NCBI GenBank assembly: GCA_028284905.1
Contig: JANQQU010000093.1
Location: 62,001 to 126,000, forward strand
Reading direction: 5' to 3'
Source of the DNA: Calditrichia bacterium
Lineage (GTDB): Bacteria; Calditrichota; Calditrichia; RBG-13-44-9; J075
DNA: 64,000 nucleotides
Part shown: piece after piece, positions 1-8,324 of the stretch
Numbering within the stretch: position 1 is the first letter of the stretch
Layout: every line of letters starts with the position of its first letter
Made by a program: the position numbers and the translations under genes
The notes under the pieces: model-generated
The model's input: the letters and a program-made list of their open reading frames with translations, nothing else
What the model was told of the DNA's origin: nothing
Database searches by the model: none

Positions 1-818
1 ACGTCCGGTTCGCGGGGGAGTGGCTCTCCCATTTCATAGAGCGCGGCTGCGCTATCCGGTTTTTTAGTTGCTTCCGGGGGCGCTGCTTCTGCGATTGTTT
101 CTACGGGTTGAGGGGGCTCGGGCGTTGGAGGTGCAACTTCTACTTCGTTCGGTAATTCTGGTGTTTCGACTGCTGGCGGCGTTTCTTCTGCCGAAGGTGT
201 TGCTGGCTGTAATACTTTCCGAATGGCTGCCAATTGAGGGCGATTCAATCCGTAGGCGTTGATAAAAACCGGTTCGCGGCGATGCATTAAAGCATTTTCC
301 ACTGTGGATTCATTTACCATAGGATTCCGCACAATATCAGAAGTAATAATGTGTTGCTCAGGAAATGTCTCCTCCAGCTGACGAAGGTTGATATCCGAAT
401 CATTGATATTGATCAGCACCGCGAGATGGTGAACGGCAAAAAGTAATTTCTCTTTATTGCTGCCGCTGTTTTCACTGAGCAGCGCCGGTTCGCCTTCCAA
501 AAGCATTTTTAAAAGAATCGATTTCTCATATGCCCGGCGAAGCGGGTTACGAACCGCGCTTTCTTTCCCGTCAATAAAGAGTTGGCATTCTTTCAAATTG
601 CCGCTGAGAACCTGTTCAATTTCCCATACTTCCAGTTCAATCACCCAAAGACCATAATTAGGGTGAAGAATGACGAAATCTATTCTTTGATTTCCCTTGG
701 GCAGAATGACATCATGCCATATATAAAACTGATCCGACAGCTTCGTCCAGAGAAAATGATAGAGAAACTCCTTGCTCTGGATTTCACTGCCGTGAAGTGC
801 TGTCACCATTACTGCCAT
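1..818 (-). CDS. NERD-domain protein, partial (C-terminus beyond left edge)
   Basis: An open frame of 272 codons runs off the left edge, starting at an ATG at 818 with an AGGA ribosome site about 7 bases upstream. Residues about 10-110 look like a nuclease-related domain (NERD): a conserved RIDFVILHP strand, then GLWVIELEVW, then a PLRRAYEKS helix where NERD proteins usually have PLxQA. The usual ExK catalytic pair reads ELE here, so the lysine is missing. After about residue 205 the chain becomes a proline, alanine and glutamate-rich linker. NERD domains of this GLxVIEVKDW type are often fused to UvrD-like helicases, so a helicase may follow outside the window; this is inference. The family is certain only at the fold level. 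Confidence 0.6.
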   Translation of the reverse strand, partial: MAVMVTALHGSEIQSKEFLYHFLWTKLSDQFYIWHDVILPKGNQRIDFVILHPNYGLWVIELEVWEIEQVLSGNLKECQLFIDGKESAVRNPLRRAYEKSILLKMLLEGEPALLSENSGSNKEKLLFAVHHLAVLININDSDINLRQLEETFPEQHIITSDIVRNPMVNESTVENALMHRREPVFINAYGLNRPQLAAIRKVLQPATPSAEETPPAVETPELPNEVEVAPPTPEPPQPVETIAEAAPPEATKKPDSAAALYEMGEPLPREPD

Positions 819-890
819 GAAAGGTCCTGTAATTTTTTAGGCTTAACTGCTAAAGAATAATACGTTTATCATGAAAATCAAAACAATATT

Positions 891-1643
891 CTAAATCTGT
901 CGTTGGCGGGTAATTTCCGCAAGAACGATCCCGGCAGCTACAGAAGCATTCAGTGATTGGGTTTTGCCACTTTGCGGGATGTAAAATAGCTCATCACATT
1001 TTTTTTGTAGTAACGGCCGCAATCCTTTTTCTTCGTTACCAACGATAAATGCACAGGGGCGCCGAAAATCCATTTCCCAGATCGGTTTACTGCCCTCCAG
1101 GGAGGTGCCGTATATCCAGACACCGTTTTCTTTCAATTGATCGACCGCCCGGGAAAGACTATCAGCTTTGTAGAGCGGGCAATGCATTGCTGCGCCGGCA
1201 GATGCTTTCACAACGGTGTCGGTAACCGGCACGTTTTCCCGGTCCGAAAATAGCACACCTTCCACAGAAAAAATTTCTGCACTCCGAATGATCGCCCCCA
1301 TGTTGTGGGGATCCTGAATTCTGTCCAGAATGACAATCGAGGGCGGGATATTATGCTCGCCTTCAGTTGTCATGCGCCAGGTAACCAGGTCCAGCAAAGC
1401 TTCCATAGGAAGGATTTCCACCGGGGCAATCAAGGCGACAATTCCCTGGTGATTTCCATTCCCTGCCAGCTGTTTCAGCTTACGGGCATCGGCGTTGGTT
1501 ATCGAGACGTTTTGCGCCCGGGCAATCCGGTAAATGTGGCGGATTTTATTGCCCTGCAGGCCATGTTGCACATAAATTTTCTGAACAGCGTCTTCTTGTT
1601 CCAACGCTGAAATTACCGGATTTCGGCCGTAAATGTAGGGCAT
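891..1643 (-). CDS. rlmB: 23S rRNA (guanosine-2'-O)-methyltransferase RlmB
   Basis: SPOUT-class (TrmH family) methyltransferase expected to methylate the ribose of G2251 in 23S rRNA using S-adenosylmethionine. Length 250 residues is typical. Residues 1-75 form the L30e-like RNA-binding domain. The SPOUT domain carries motif 1 (NMGAIIRSAE, residues 114-123, with N114 and R120), motif 2 (GNEEKGL, 202-208) and motif 3 (SLNASVAAGI, 230-239), which form the trefoil-knot cofactor site. It lies downstream of the EIIA gene on the same strand with about 130 bases between, and a heptamer repeat fills part of that gap. TrmH paralogues with other targets cannot be excluded, but the domain order fits RlmB. 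Confidence 0.9.
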   Translation of the reverse strand: MPYIYGRNPVISALEQEDAVQKIYVQHGLQGNKIRHIYRIARAQNVSITNADARKLKQLAGNGNHQGIVALIAPVEILPMEALLDLVTWRMTTEGEHNIPPSIVILDRIQDPHNMGAIIRSAEIFSVEGVLFSDRENVPVTDTVVKASAGAAMHCPLYKADSLSRAVDQLKENGVWIYGTSLEGSKPIWEMDFRRPCAFIVGNEEKGLRPLLQKKCDELFYIPQSGKTQSLNASVAAGIVLAEITRQRQI

Positions 1644-1743
1644 TTTATCTGACCTGGGTCAATGGGTAAATGTTCTTATAAAAAATGAATCAATAAAATT
1701 ATTAAAACAGAAAAATAACCAGCTAAATCTTTCCTCGTAGTTT

Positions 1744-1771
1744 GAACAACGCAAAACGAACAACGAACATC
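1744..1771. repeat. Heptamer array, 4 units, abutting the EIIA stop codon
   Basis: Four consecutive 7-base units (GAACAAC, GCAAAAC, GAACAAC, GAACATC) end exactly at the base before the stop codon of the EIIA gene (stop at 1772-1774 on the minus strand). The GAACAAC unit recurs at 11420, 16622, 40254 and 40340 in this window. Confidence 0.75.
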
Positions 1772-2149
1772 CTATTCCAGCCAAATTCCCCGGTGCGCAT
1801 CGGTCTCCAGGCGTTCGGCAAGCTCTTCTGCATCAAGGTCCGCCCGTTTGGTAAGGAATGATATCAACATTGGAAGATTTACGCCGGAGAGCACTTTTAT
1901 ATCGGGAAATTCCCGGGTAAGCATTTTGGCCGCGGTCCAGCAACTGCCTCCCCGGAGGTCAACCATTATCAATGAACGGTTGAGGCTGTTATCGCGAATA
2001 ACTCCCGCTACATTCTCGGTCAGGGTTTTTGTATCCAGGCCTTCATTGCTAAAGGCAAAGATTTGCTCTGCCGGGCCGACAATCTTTCTGGCAGCAGCAA
2101 CGATATTTTCCGCCAGTTCGCCATGGCAAATGACAATACCGTTGATCAT
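1772..2149 (-). CDS. PTS mannose-family EIIA protein
   Basis: A 125-residue single-domain EIIA of the mannose/fucose family (ManX N-terminal-like). The phosphorylatable histidine is H9 in the IVICHGELA strand, and the MVDLRGGSCWTAA and VLSGVNLPML segments are the usual core strands. It would accept phosphate from HPr. No EIIB, EIIC or EIID is seen in the window, so a regulatory role together with the neighbouring HprK is more likely than sugar uptake. The start codon overlaps the hprK stop in a TAATG junction, showing translational coupling. A heptamer repeat begins immediately after its stop codon. Confidence 0.88.
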   Translation of the reverse strand: MINGIVICHGELAENIVAAARKIVGPAEQIFAFSNEGLDTKTLTENVAGVIRDNSLNRSLIMVDLRGGSCWTAAKMLTREFPDIKVLSGVNLPMLISFLTKRADLDAEELAERLETDAHRGIWLE

Positions 2150-3147
2150 TATTCAAAATCCTTGTCGAGAAAATTGCGGGTTTTTAACTGCTTCATGTAT
2201 TCACGCTCCTGGCGCTTCATTTTTTCCATCAGGCGGCGATTAAATTCTTTCGGTGTATGATGACCATGAACCTCTTTCAGGAGTTGGTTCATCGCGATGG
2301 TTTCTGCAATTACGGTAATGTTCTTTCCGGGGTTAATCGGCAGAACAATCAGCGGAATTTCTACGCCGAGAATATTGCGGGTTTGCTCATCCAATCCAAT
2401 GCGGTCGTAGTTGGCAGATTTGTCAAAATCCACCAGCTGAACTTCCACTTCGATCCGTTTGTGCACGCGCACGCCCCGCACTCCGAATATCTGTCGGACA
2501 TCGATCAAACCGACCCCGCGTATTTCGATCAGGTATTCGGAAATATCGCGCCCCTCCCCCATAAGAATCTCATCGGCCTTTTTGGTAATGATTACCATGT
2601 CATCCGCTACCAGGCGATGTCCTCTTTCTACCAGGTCCAATGCGATTTCGCTTTTACCAATGCCACTCCGCCCGGTAAACAAAACGCCGATTCCGTAAAC
2701 ATCCACCAGGGTGCCGTGCACTGTGGATCGGGGCGCATAGATGTTATGAAGGTAATCGCTGATGAGATGCGAAAACATGGTTGTGTTATAGGAAGTGTGA
2801 AAAACGCAAATGTATCGGCGGGTCGCTGTCTGGATCAATTCCTTTGGAACGTCATTGCCATCTGTGATAATAATACAGGGGATTTCAAACTGCAGCACCC
2901 GTTCAATGGCTTCCCGTCGCCGGGCCGGGGTAAGACTGGCCAGGTAACTGATTTCGGTATTTCCAAGGATTTGAATCCGATGAAACGTAAAGAGTTCGCT
3001 AAAACCGGCGAGTGCCAGTCCGGGACGATGTAATTCACTCTCTTCAATTTCCCGGGAAAAACCGGCATCGGAATTCATTAATTCCAATTTAAGCTTTACA
3101 CGAATATCCCGGTATAATTTGCCAACATTCAGAGATTCTTTTAACAT
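2149..3147 (-). CDS. hprK: HPr kinase/phosphorylase
   Basis: Bifunctional serine kinase/phosphorylase that modifies HPr on a serine and links carbon status to regulation. Length 332 residues, slightly above the usual 310-320. An N-terminal regulatory domain (1-130) is followed by the catalytic domain with H144 (STVHGTLV), Walker A GRSGIGKS (159-166), the ADDMV strand and the family signature EIRGVGLIDVRQIFG (208-222). It is coupled to the EIIA gene by a 1-base overlap. Upstream on the same strand lie hpf and xerC. In other phyla hprK and hpf also sit beside PTS regulators, so the block has a conserved logic. No ptsH is present here. Confidence 0.95.
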   Translation of the reverse strand: MLKESLNVGKLYRDIRVKLKLELMNSDAGFSREIEESELHRPGLALAGFSELFTFHRIQILGNTEISYLASLTPARRREAIERVLQFEIPCIIITDGNDVPKELIQTATRRYICVFHTSYNTTMFSHLISDYLHNIYAPRSTVHGTLVDVYGIGVLFTGRSGIGKSEIALDLVERGHRLVADDMVIITKKADEILMGEGRDISEYLIEIRGVGLIDVRQIFGVRGVRVHKRIEVEVQLVDFDKSANYDRIGLDEQTRNILGVEIPLIVLPINPGKNITVIAETIAMNQLLKEVHGHHTPKEFNRRLMEKMKRQEREYMKQLKTRNFLDKDFE

Positions 3148-3250
3148 GAGTGTGTTCTTCTGCCTAAATAAATATTCAACTAAGTATCTGCAATACTAAC
3201 AATCTTTTTGTGTTACAACTTTTTTTAAGTGCCGGAGGGGAAATAAAACA

Positions 3251-3297
3251 GCAGTTGCAACAGCAGAAAATTTTTAATTAACTGCCACTGCAACTGC
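3251..3297. other. Imperfect stem-loop between hpf and hprK
   Basis: Arms at 3251-3266 and 3282-3297 pair over 14 of 16 positions around an A/T-rich 15-base loop. It lies between the hpf stop and the hprK start, so it could be an attenuator or an mRNA processing or stability site. There is no clear T-run, so a simple terminator is not proven. Confidence 0.4.
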
Positions 3298-3338
3298 GAC
3301 ATTTATTATGTGTTTAACATATGGCTTGGATAAAAGCA

Positions 3339-3650
3339 TCAGGCGCTGTTAATCACATCTTTCTCATTATTCCTTCGTTTGTCCTTATACTTTTTCAGCT
3401 GACGTTCGGCTTTGTCCATCAGCAAGTCAAAAGATTTTCGCAGGTCATCACTTTCTTCTTTTACCACTATCGTAGAGTTTGATAAACCCAATTTTAACTC
3501 GGCATATCGGCTTTGCTTCTCCCATCCCAAAATCAATTCTGCGTTGGTAATATTATCACTAAACCGGTTTAATCGCTCCAGTTTGCTCAACATGTAATCG
3601 TGTAATTCGTCTTCCAACTGAAAATGCCGTGCTGTGATAGTGGTTTTCAT
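3339..3650 (-). CDS. hpf: Ribosome hibernation promoting factor (short HPF/RaiA type)
   Basis: A 103-residue protein of the sigma-54-modulation/S30EA family that binds the decoding region of the 30S subunit in resting cells. The sequence opens MKTTITARHFQLEDELHDY, followed by the beta-strand AELILGW and the basic helix KAERQLKKYKDKRR. There is no C-terminal dimerisation domain, so it is the short form. The ATG at 3650 was chosen over a longer reading because it has a perfect GGAGG 5 bases upstream and matches family starts. A small hairpin with a GAAA tetraloop sits just before the ribosome site. Confidence 0.92.
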   Translation of the reverse strand: MKTTITARHFQLEDELHDYMLSKLERLNRFSDNITNAELILGWEKQSRYAELKLGLSNSTIVVKEESDDLRKSFDLLMDKAERQLKKYKDKRRNNEKDVINSA

Positions 3651-3668
3651 AACTACCTCCTTGGTTGA

Positions 3669-3682
3669 GTCCTTTCGGACTG
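3669..3682 (-). promoter_or_regulatory. GNRA-tetraloop hairpin in the hpf leader
   Basis: On the minus strand this reads AGTCC-GAAA-GGACT, a perfect 5-bp stem closed by a GAAA (GNRA class) tetraloop. It ends about 10 bases before the GGAGG of hpf, so it may affect ribosome access or RNA stability. A role is inferred only. Confidence 0.4.
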
Positions 3683-3742
3683 ATTCATGAAACAACTCTC
3701 AGATAATGTAATAATTCCTGCTGTTTTCTTGAGCTCCTTTTA

Positions 3743-4687
3743 TCAAGATTCGGGTTCTTCTGTTTTCGGGAAAGATTTCCTTTCCGCACGGGGATGCGCC
3801 TGGCGATATACTTTTTTCAGGCGATCCATACTCACGTGGGTATATATTTGTGTGGTGGATAAGCTCTCATGCCCGAGTAATTCCTTAACAACCATCAAGT
3901 CTGCTCCCCGATCCAGCAGATGCGTCGCGAAACTATGCCGCAATACATGCGGGCTTAAGTGTGCTTGTTCGGAAAGTTCCTGCATGTAGCGATGCACCAT
4001 TTTCTGTACCTTGACGGGATACAGCGGTTTTCCTTTGCTATCGACAAATACAATGGATGGATCTTCCAGGTGCGGTATTTCTTCATCCCGGATTTTTAAA
4101 TAATTTTCCAGGGCGATACGGGCATACTTCCCAAATGGGATTAAGCGCTCCTTTTGCCGTTTTCCCAGCACCCGAATCAATTCCCGGGAAAAATCCAAAT
4201 CGGCTATCTGCAAATTGAGAAGTTCACTCAGTCGAATGCCGCAGCCATAAAATAGTTCGAGAATCGCCCGGTCGCGCAGTCCCTGGAAACTATCATCTGG
4301 CGGCAGGGACATTAATTGAAACGTTTGCGCCTCGCTAAGTACTGTTGGTAAAGGTCGGTCCAGACGTGGTGCCGAAACCACCCCTGCTGGATTCACCGGA
4401 ATAATATCATTCCGTAACATATAACGAAACCAGGACTTTACTGCGGAAAGTTTTCTGGCAATACTGCGTTTTCCGAGTCCGGACTTAAGCATAAAGCCTA
4501 AAAAACTACGAATATCTTCTGTTTTTACTTTCAGGGGATTTATAGATTGAGCTTCATGGCGCGCTTCCAGGAAATCAACGAATTGTGAAAGGTCATTCCG
4601 ATAGGAAATGATCGTGTGTGCGGAATACAATCGTTGATGTTCAATGTAGTGTAAAAACTGGTCGAGTGCCGCCCACATATTATCCAT
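3743..4687 (-). CDS. xerC: Tyrosine recombinase XerC/XerD
   Basis: A 314-residue site-specific recombinase of the Xer type, used to resolve chromosome dimers at dif. The N-terminal SAM-like core-binding domain spans about 5-90. The catalytic domain shows all expected residues: R152 (GCGIRLSELL), K176 (GKRQKER), H247 and R250 (HVLRHSFATHLL), H273 (LGHESLSTTQIYTH) and the nucleophile Y282. The length and gap-free alignment fit housekeeping Xer proteins rather than phage integrases, and no attachment site or phage genes are nearby. No strong ribosome site is visible before the ATG. XerC versus XerD cannot be settled from this gene alone. Confidence 0.9.
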   Translation of the reverse strand: MDNMWAALDQFLHYIEHQRLYSAHTIISYRNDLSQFVDFLEARHEAQSINPLKVKTEDIRSFLGFMLKSGLGKRSIARKLSAVKSWFRYMLRNDIIPVNPAGVVSAPRLDRPLPTVLSEAQTFQLMSLPPDDSFQGLRDRAILELFYGCGIRLSELLNLQIADLDFSRELIRVLGKRQKERLIPFGKYARIALENYLKIRDEEIPHLEDPSIVFVDSKGKPLYPVKVQKMVHRYMQELSEQAHLSPHVLRHSFATHLLDRGADLMVVKELLGHESLSTTQIYTHVSMDRLKKVYRQAHPRAERKSFPKTEEPES

Positions 4688-5435
4688 GCTTGTTTTTTTG
4701 AAATTTAGAAAAAAAAATACTCAAAATAAATGAAAATATCGTAGAGTAGTAATTTTTCTAAAATATCGAGTGCATCCAACCGCACCAGTACGAATATTTT
4801 ATCGGGATTACTGTCTAAATCTGCAAAATTGCCCCATTAACTATCCCTTTTCAGGTTTTTACTAATCATTTATTAGCATATTGCCATTGCGGGTTTTCTG
4901 TTCGGTAATTATTTTTCTCTTGGAAGTTGGGAGTATGAGGAAAGAAGCATTACCATCGTCTTCGGACGCAACATTGCCTGTAAGGAGGGCTGCGGCGTAA
5001 CCTGAGCGGTTATCCTAATAACTGCTTAAATAACGCCACGGATTGATTCATCATAAAGTACTACTCTTTCAACGCTGGAAGCGGGTAAGCTGAGGATTGG
5101 AGAGACTCGGTTTTTTTAATAGGGGAAAACCCGCTTCCGGCGGGGTAGTGCTTCTTACTTTCTTGGTTCGCAAAGCCGTTTTGAAGCATACTCACCACAG
5201 AAACCCTGAACAATTATTTATCGAATTTTCAAGAGATTGTTGGTTTTCCTCAGTCTTAGGCCGTATTTTATAATTAAGGAACAAATACTGGCCCTGGCAG
5301 AGCAGAATTCTGAAAGCTAATTATATCTTCAGGTTGCTTTGGATGATTATCCATCTGATAGTAGCGGCTAATGAACCCTGGTGGCAACTTTGAAAATCTT
5401 CAGATCTTTTTAATTGGATTATCCCGGAGTGAATA
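4688..5435. other. Long intergenic region (748 bases), no gene seen
   Basis: No open frame of note and no tRNA. It separates the divergent xerC and histidine kinase genes and must hold both promoters. Its one structured part is at 5077-5138, listed separately. The sequence around 4921-5040 has short matches to parts of RNase P and c-di-GMP riboswitch consensuses, but not in the right order. Confidence 0.5.
5077..5138 (+). promoter_or_regulatory. Nested stem-loops with a terminator-like core (possible structured RNA)
   Basis: GGAAGCGGGT at 5077-5086 pairs perfectly with ACCCGCTTCC at 5129-5138. Inside it, AAGCTGAG (5087-5094) can pair, with wobble pairs, with CTCGGTTT, followed by a T-run near 5111-5117, as in an intrinsic terminator. 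The arrangement resembles a leader with an outer stem enclosing a terminator hairpin. The next gene downstream on this strand is the histidine kinase at 5436. No known riboswitch class was recognised. Confidence 0.35.
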
Positions 5436-6596
5436 ATGCAGGAAAGTTCAGCAGTTAACGACTGGTGGATATTGATTATAATTATAACAACCATTCTTTC
5501 GCTGTCTCTGTTTGCTCTATTTGTTGTTTTCTTTGCTAATTATCGCTTACGCAGACAACAACGGTTGACAAATATGGTTCTGGATGCAAGTGCTGCACTA
5601 ATTGTCATGCTGGATACAGAGGGCCGAATACTTTCCTTTAATAAAGCCTGCGAAAGAACAACCGGATATAGTCGTACAGAAGTCCTTGAAAAGTACATTT
5701 CCAATCTTAATCTCATCCCCGCCGAAATCCTCGATTTACAATTAAGTGCATTGAATAACAATCAAACGAATTTATTAAATACGGCACGGAATATTATTTA
5801 TACTCCCGATGGAAAATCTCATGCTATTGAATGGCAATTCTCCCGGGATATATTGGGTGAGGATAATGTGCTGATTGCATCCGGACTGGACATGACCGAA
5901 CGGCAGAAAGCGGAAGACCAGGTTGTTGCATACAAAGATGAGCTGCGCAAAATGGCCTCGGAATTATCGCTGGCTGAAGAAAGAGAACGCCGCAATATTG
6001 CTGAAGAATTACATGATTCTATCGGGCAAACACTGGCCATGTCCAATCTGAAAATTGGCGGCTTGAAAAAGAATACAAGTGATCCGAAAATCGTAAAGCC
6101 GCTCGGTGAATTTCATCAGATGATTCAAAAGTTGATTAAATCAGTACGGTCGCTGATATTTCAGTTGAGCCCGCCGATACTCTATGAATTCGGTTTCGAA
6201 TCTGCGACAGAGTGGCTGGCCGAGCAAATGACCAAGCAAAATAAAATTCCGATCAGTTTTTCAACGGACCAACAGGAGAAGCCGCTCAGCGAAGATATGG
6301 CGGTGATGCTTTACAAAGCAGTGCGTGAGCTGTTGATGAACATCGGAAAGCATTCGAAAGCCTCTGAAGCCAGTATTCAACTTGCCCGGAAAAAGGATCA
6401 TCTCTACATTACCGTGAAAGACAATGGTGTCGGTTTTGATCCTGATCGAAAATATTACAATGAAAACGCCACCGGCGGGTTTGGCTTATTTAATATGAAA
6501 GATCGTCTGGATTATCATAATGCCAAGGTAGACATAGAATCGTTGCCCGGTAAAGGAAGTACTTTCATCATCCGGGCACCTTTGTCAGTTAATTGA
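5436..6596 (+). CDS. PAS-domain sensor histidine kinase, NarX/DegS type (HisKA_3)
   Basis: A 386-residue membrane kinase. One transmembrane helix lies at about 10-36, then a PAS domain at 45-155 ending in the typical DMTERQKAED exit helix. The HisKA_3 dimerisation helix has the phosphorylated H193 in RRNIAEELHDSIGQTLA, and the HATPase domain (about 290-386) has an N-box-like ELLMNIGKHSKA and the G-box DNGVGF. The start has a GGAG ribosome site. It precedes its NarL-type regulator by 36 bases, so the two form a two-component pair. The short periplasmic N-terminus suggests that the cytoplasmic PAS domain does the sensing. The ligand is unknown. Confidence 0.9.
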   Translation: MQESSAVNDWWILIIIITTILSLSLFALFVVFFANYRLRRQQRLTNMVLDASAALIVMLDTEGRILSFNKACERTTGYSRTEVLEKYISNLNLIPAEILDLQLSALNNNQTNLLNTARNIIYTPDGKSHAIEWQFSRDILGEDNVLIASGLDMTERQKAEDQVVAYKDELRKMASELSLAEERERRNIAEELHDSIGQTLAMSNLKIGGLKKNTSDPKIVKPLGEFHQMIQKLIKSVRSLIFQLSPPILYEFGFESATEWLAEQMTKQNKIPISFSTDQQEKPLSEDMAVMLYKAVRELLMNIGKHSKASEASIQLARKKDHLYITVKDNGVGFDPDRKYYNENATGGFGLFNMKDRLDYHNAKVDIESLPGKGSTFIIRAPLSVN

Positions 6597-6632
6597 GCAA
6601 ATAAATGATCCTAAATTATTGGAGAAAAAATT

Positions 6633-7280
6633 ATGTCCATATCCATCCTTTTGGCTGATGACCATAAAATTGTGCGGCAAGGATTGCGGTCCCTGCTGGA
6701 AGAATCTCCGGAATTAAAAATTGTAGGAGAGGCTGATAATGGCCGGGATGCAGTACAGCTTGCAGGAGAATTGCATCCGGATATTATAGTGATGGATATT
6801 GGAATGCCGAAGTTGAATGGCATCGAGGCCACACGGAAAATTACCGAACGGAATCGCCGGGCAAAGGTGATCGCACTCTCCATTCACTCTGATCGCCGTT
6901 TTGTTCGTAACATGTTTAAAGCCGGCGCGAAAGGGTATCTCCTGAAAGAATGTGCGGTAGATGAGTTGATTGATGCAGTACAGACAGTTTATGATGACAA
7001 AGTATATATCAGCTCGCATGTCAGCGGCACTTTGATAGAAGATTATGTTCGGGAATTAAATGTGCCACTCCCAAATGTAGAAGTGGAATTGCTGGACCGG
7101 GAAAGGGAGATTTTGCAGCTAATGGCAGAAGAAAATAATACGAAAGAAATTGCCAGCCAACTTAATCTTAGCGGTAAAACGGTCGATCACTATCGCCGCC
7201 AGCTGATGGAAAAACTGGATATTCATTCCGTTGCCGGTCTGGTGAAATATGCCATTCGGGAAGGGATTATTTCGCTCTAG
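6633..7280 (+). CDS. NarL/FixJ-family response regulator
   Basis: A 215-residue DNA-binding regulator partnered with the upstream kinase. The receiver domain (1-120) has the acidic pair D9 and D10, phospho-acceptor D55 (IIVMDIGMP) and K105 (GYLLKECAVD). The C-terminal LuxR-type helix-turn-helix (about 148-212) contains LLDREREILQLMAEE, then KEIASQLNLSGKTVDHYRRQ. A GGAG ribosome site lies 8 bases before the ATG. Target genes cannot be predicted; no nearby inverted repeat stands out as its operator. Confidence 0.93.
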   Translation: MSISILLADDHKIVRQGLRSLLEESPELKIVGEADNGRDAVQLAGELHPDIIVMDIGMPKLNGIEATRKITERNRRAKVIALSIHSDRRFVRNMFKAGAKGYLLKECAVDELIDAVQTVYDDKVYISSHVSGTLIEDYVRELNVPLPNVEVELLDREREILQLMAEENNTKEIASQLNLSGKTVDHYRRQLMEKLDIHSVAGLVKYAIREGIISL

Positions 7281-7433
7281 GATACCCATATTTAGTTTTG
7301 AAAAATTACTCAATACCGGCGGCAAAATCTGCTGCTGGTTACTGCTGTTAGCTCACCAAATCTCCTTTGAATTCATTTGATTTATATTTCATCTTCGTTT
7401 ATCTTAGCAGGCATTTCATAAGCTAAGGTAAAT

Positions 7434-8324
7434 ATGACATTTCGAAATTTTTTGTGGCTAATGCTCCTGGCAGTATTATGGGGACCGTCATTTCTTTTTA
7501 TCAAGGTCGCTGTTCAGGAAATTCCGCCGATTACGCTGGCGAACCTTCGGGTTGGCATTGCAGCGTTGATTCTCTATGTGATTTTAAGGGCGAAAGGCCG
7601 CAAACTGCCGCGATCCCGGGAGATGTGGCGTCATTTTATTACTGCGGGATTTTTTGCCAATGCTTTACCGTTTGCGCTCTTTAGCTGGGGGGAAATATAT
7701 GTGGATAGTGCCCTGGCCTCAATTTTGAATGGCACTACGCCGCTGTTCACAATTATCTTTGCGCATTTTTTTATTCCGGAAGATCGCATCACGCCACCGA
7801 AGTTACTGGGAACGTTCATTGGTTTTATTGGCCTGGTATTATTGGTCGGGCCCTCATTCCTGCAAGGTGCCGAAGCAACTTTTTGGGGATTGCTGGCGAT
7901 AATTGCTGCTGCGGTTTGTTATGGCATTTCAATCGTCTACATCAAAATTTATATGGCAACCCTGCCGCCTTTTGTTGCGCCAACCGGGCAATTGCTTACC
8001 GCTACGCTAATTTTGTTGCCGCTGTCTATTCTGGTTGAAAATTCATTTGTGATGCCGCTACCTTCCTGGCAGGCGACCAGCTCTCTGCTGGCCCTGGCGG
8101 TATTTGGAACAGCGATTGCCTTTATCGTTTATTATCATATTGTGGACAGTTCCAGCGCGACACATCTTTCGATGATTACTTATCTGGTGCCCATTTTTGG
8201 TATCTTCCTGGGAGTTGTTTTTCTAAATGAAAAAATTGGCTGGACGGCCTATATCGGCTGTTTGTTTATTTTGCTGGGGGTGATGGTTGCAAATGGGGTG
8301 TTAAAACGAATTTATTCCCAGTAG
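7434..8324 (+). CDS. EamA-family (DMT) transporter
   Basis: A 296-residue inner-membrane protein with about ten transmembrane helices arranged as two EamA repeats (about 7-140 and 150-290). The first repeat begins LAVLWGPSFLFIKVAV and the second LLAIIAAAVCYGISIVYIK. The family exports metabolites such as amino acids; the substrate here is unknown. The 3' end overlaps the convergent symporter gene by 13 bases. Confidence 0.88.
   Translation: MTFRNFLWLMLLAVLWGPSFLFIKVAVQEIPPITLANLRVGIAALILYVILRAKGRKLPRSREMWRHFITAGFFANALPFALFSWGEIYVDSALASILNGTTPLFTIIFAHFFIPEDRITPPKLLGTFIGFIGLVLLVGPSFLQGAEATFWGLLAIIAAAVCYGISIVYIKIYMATLPPFVAPTGQLLTATLILLPLSILVENSFVMPLPSWQATSSLLALAVFGTAIAFIVYYHIVDSSSATHLSMITYLVPIFGIFLGVVFLNEKIGWTAYIGCLFILLGVMVANGVLKRIYSQ

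Noticed and set aside
68-860. Three plus-strand open frames near the left edge
   Set aside because: They lie opposite the NERD gene, which has domain matches and a good ribosome site; the plus frames do not resemble any protein.
4921-5040. Possible RNase P RNA or c-di-GMP riboswitch
   Set aside because: Short matches (GAGGAAAG and GGACGCAA) were present, but the other conserved segments were absent or in the wrong order.
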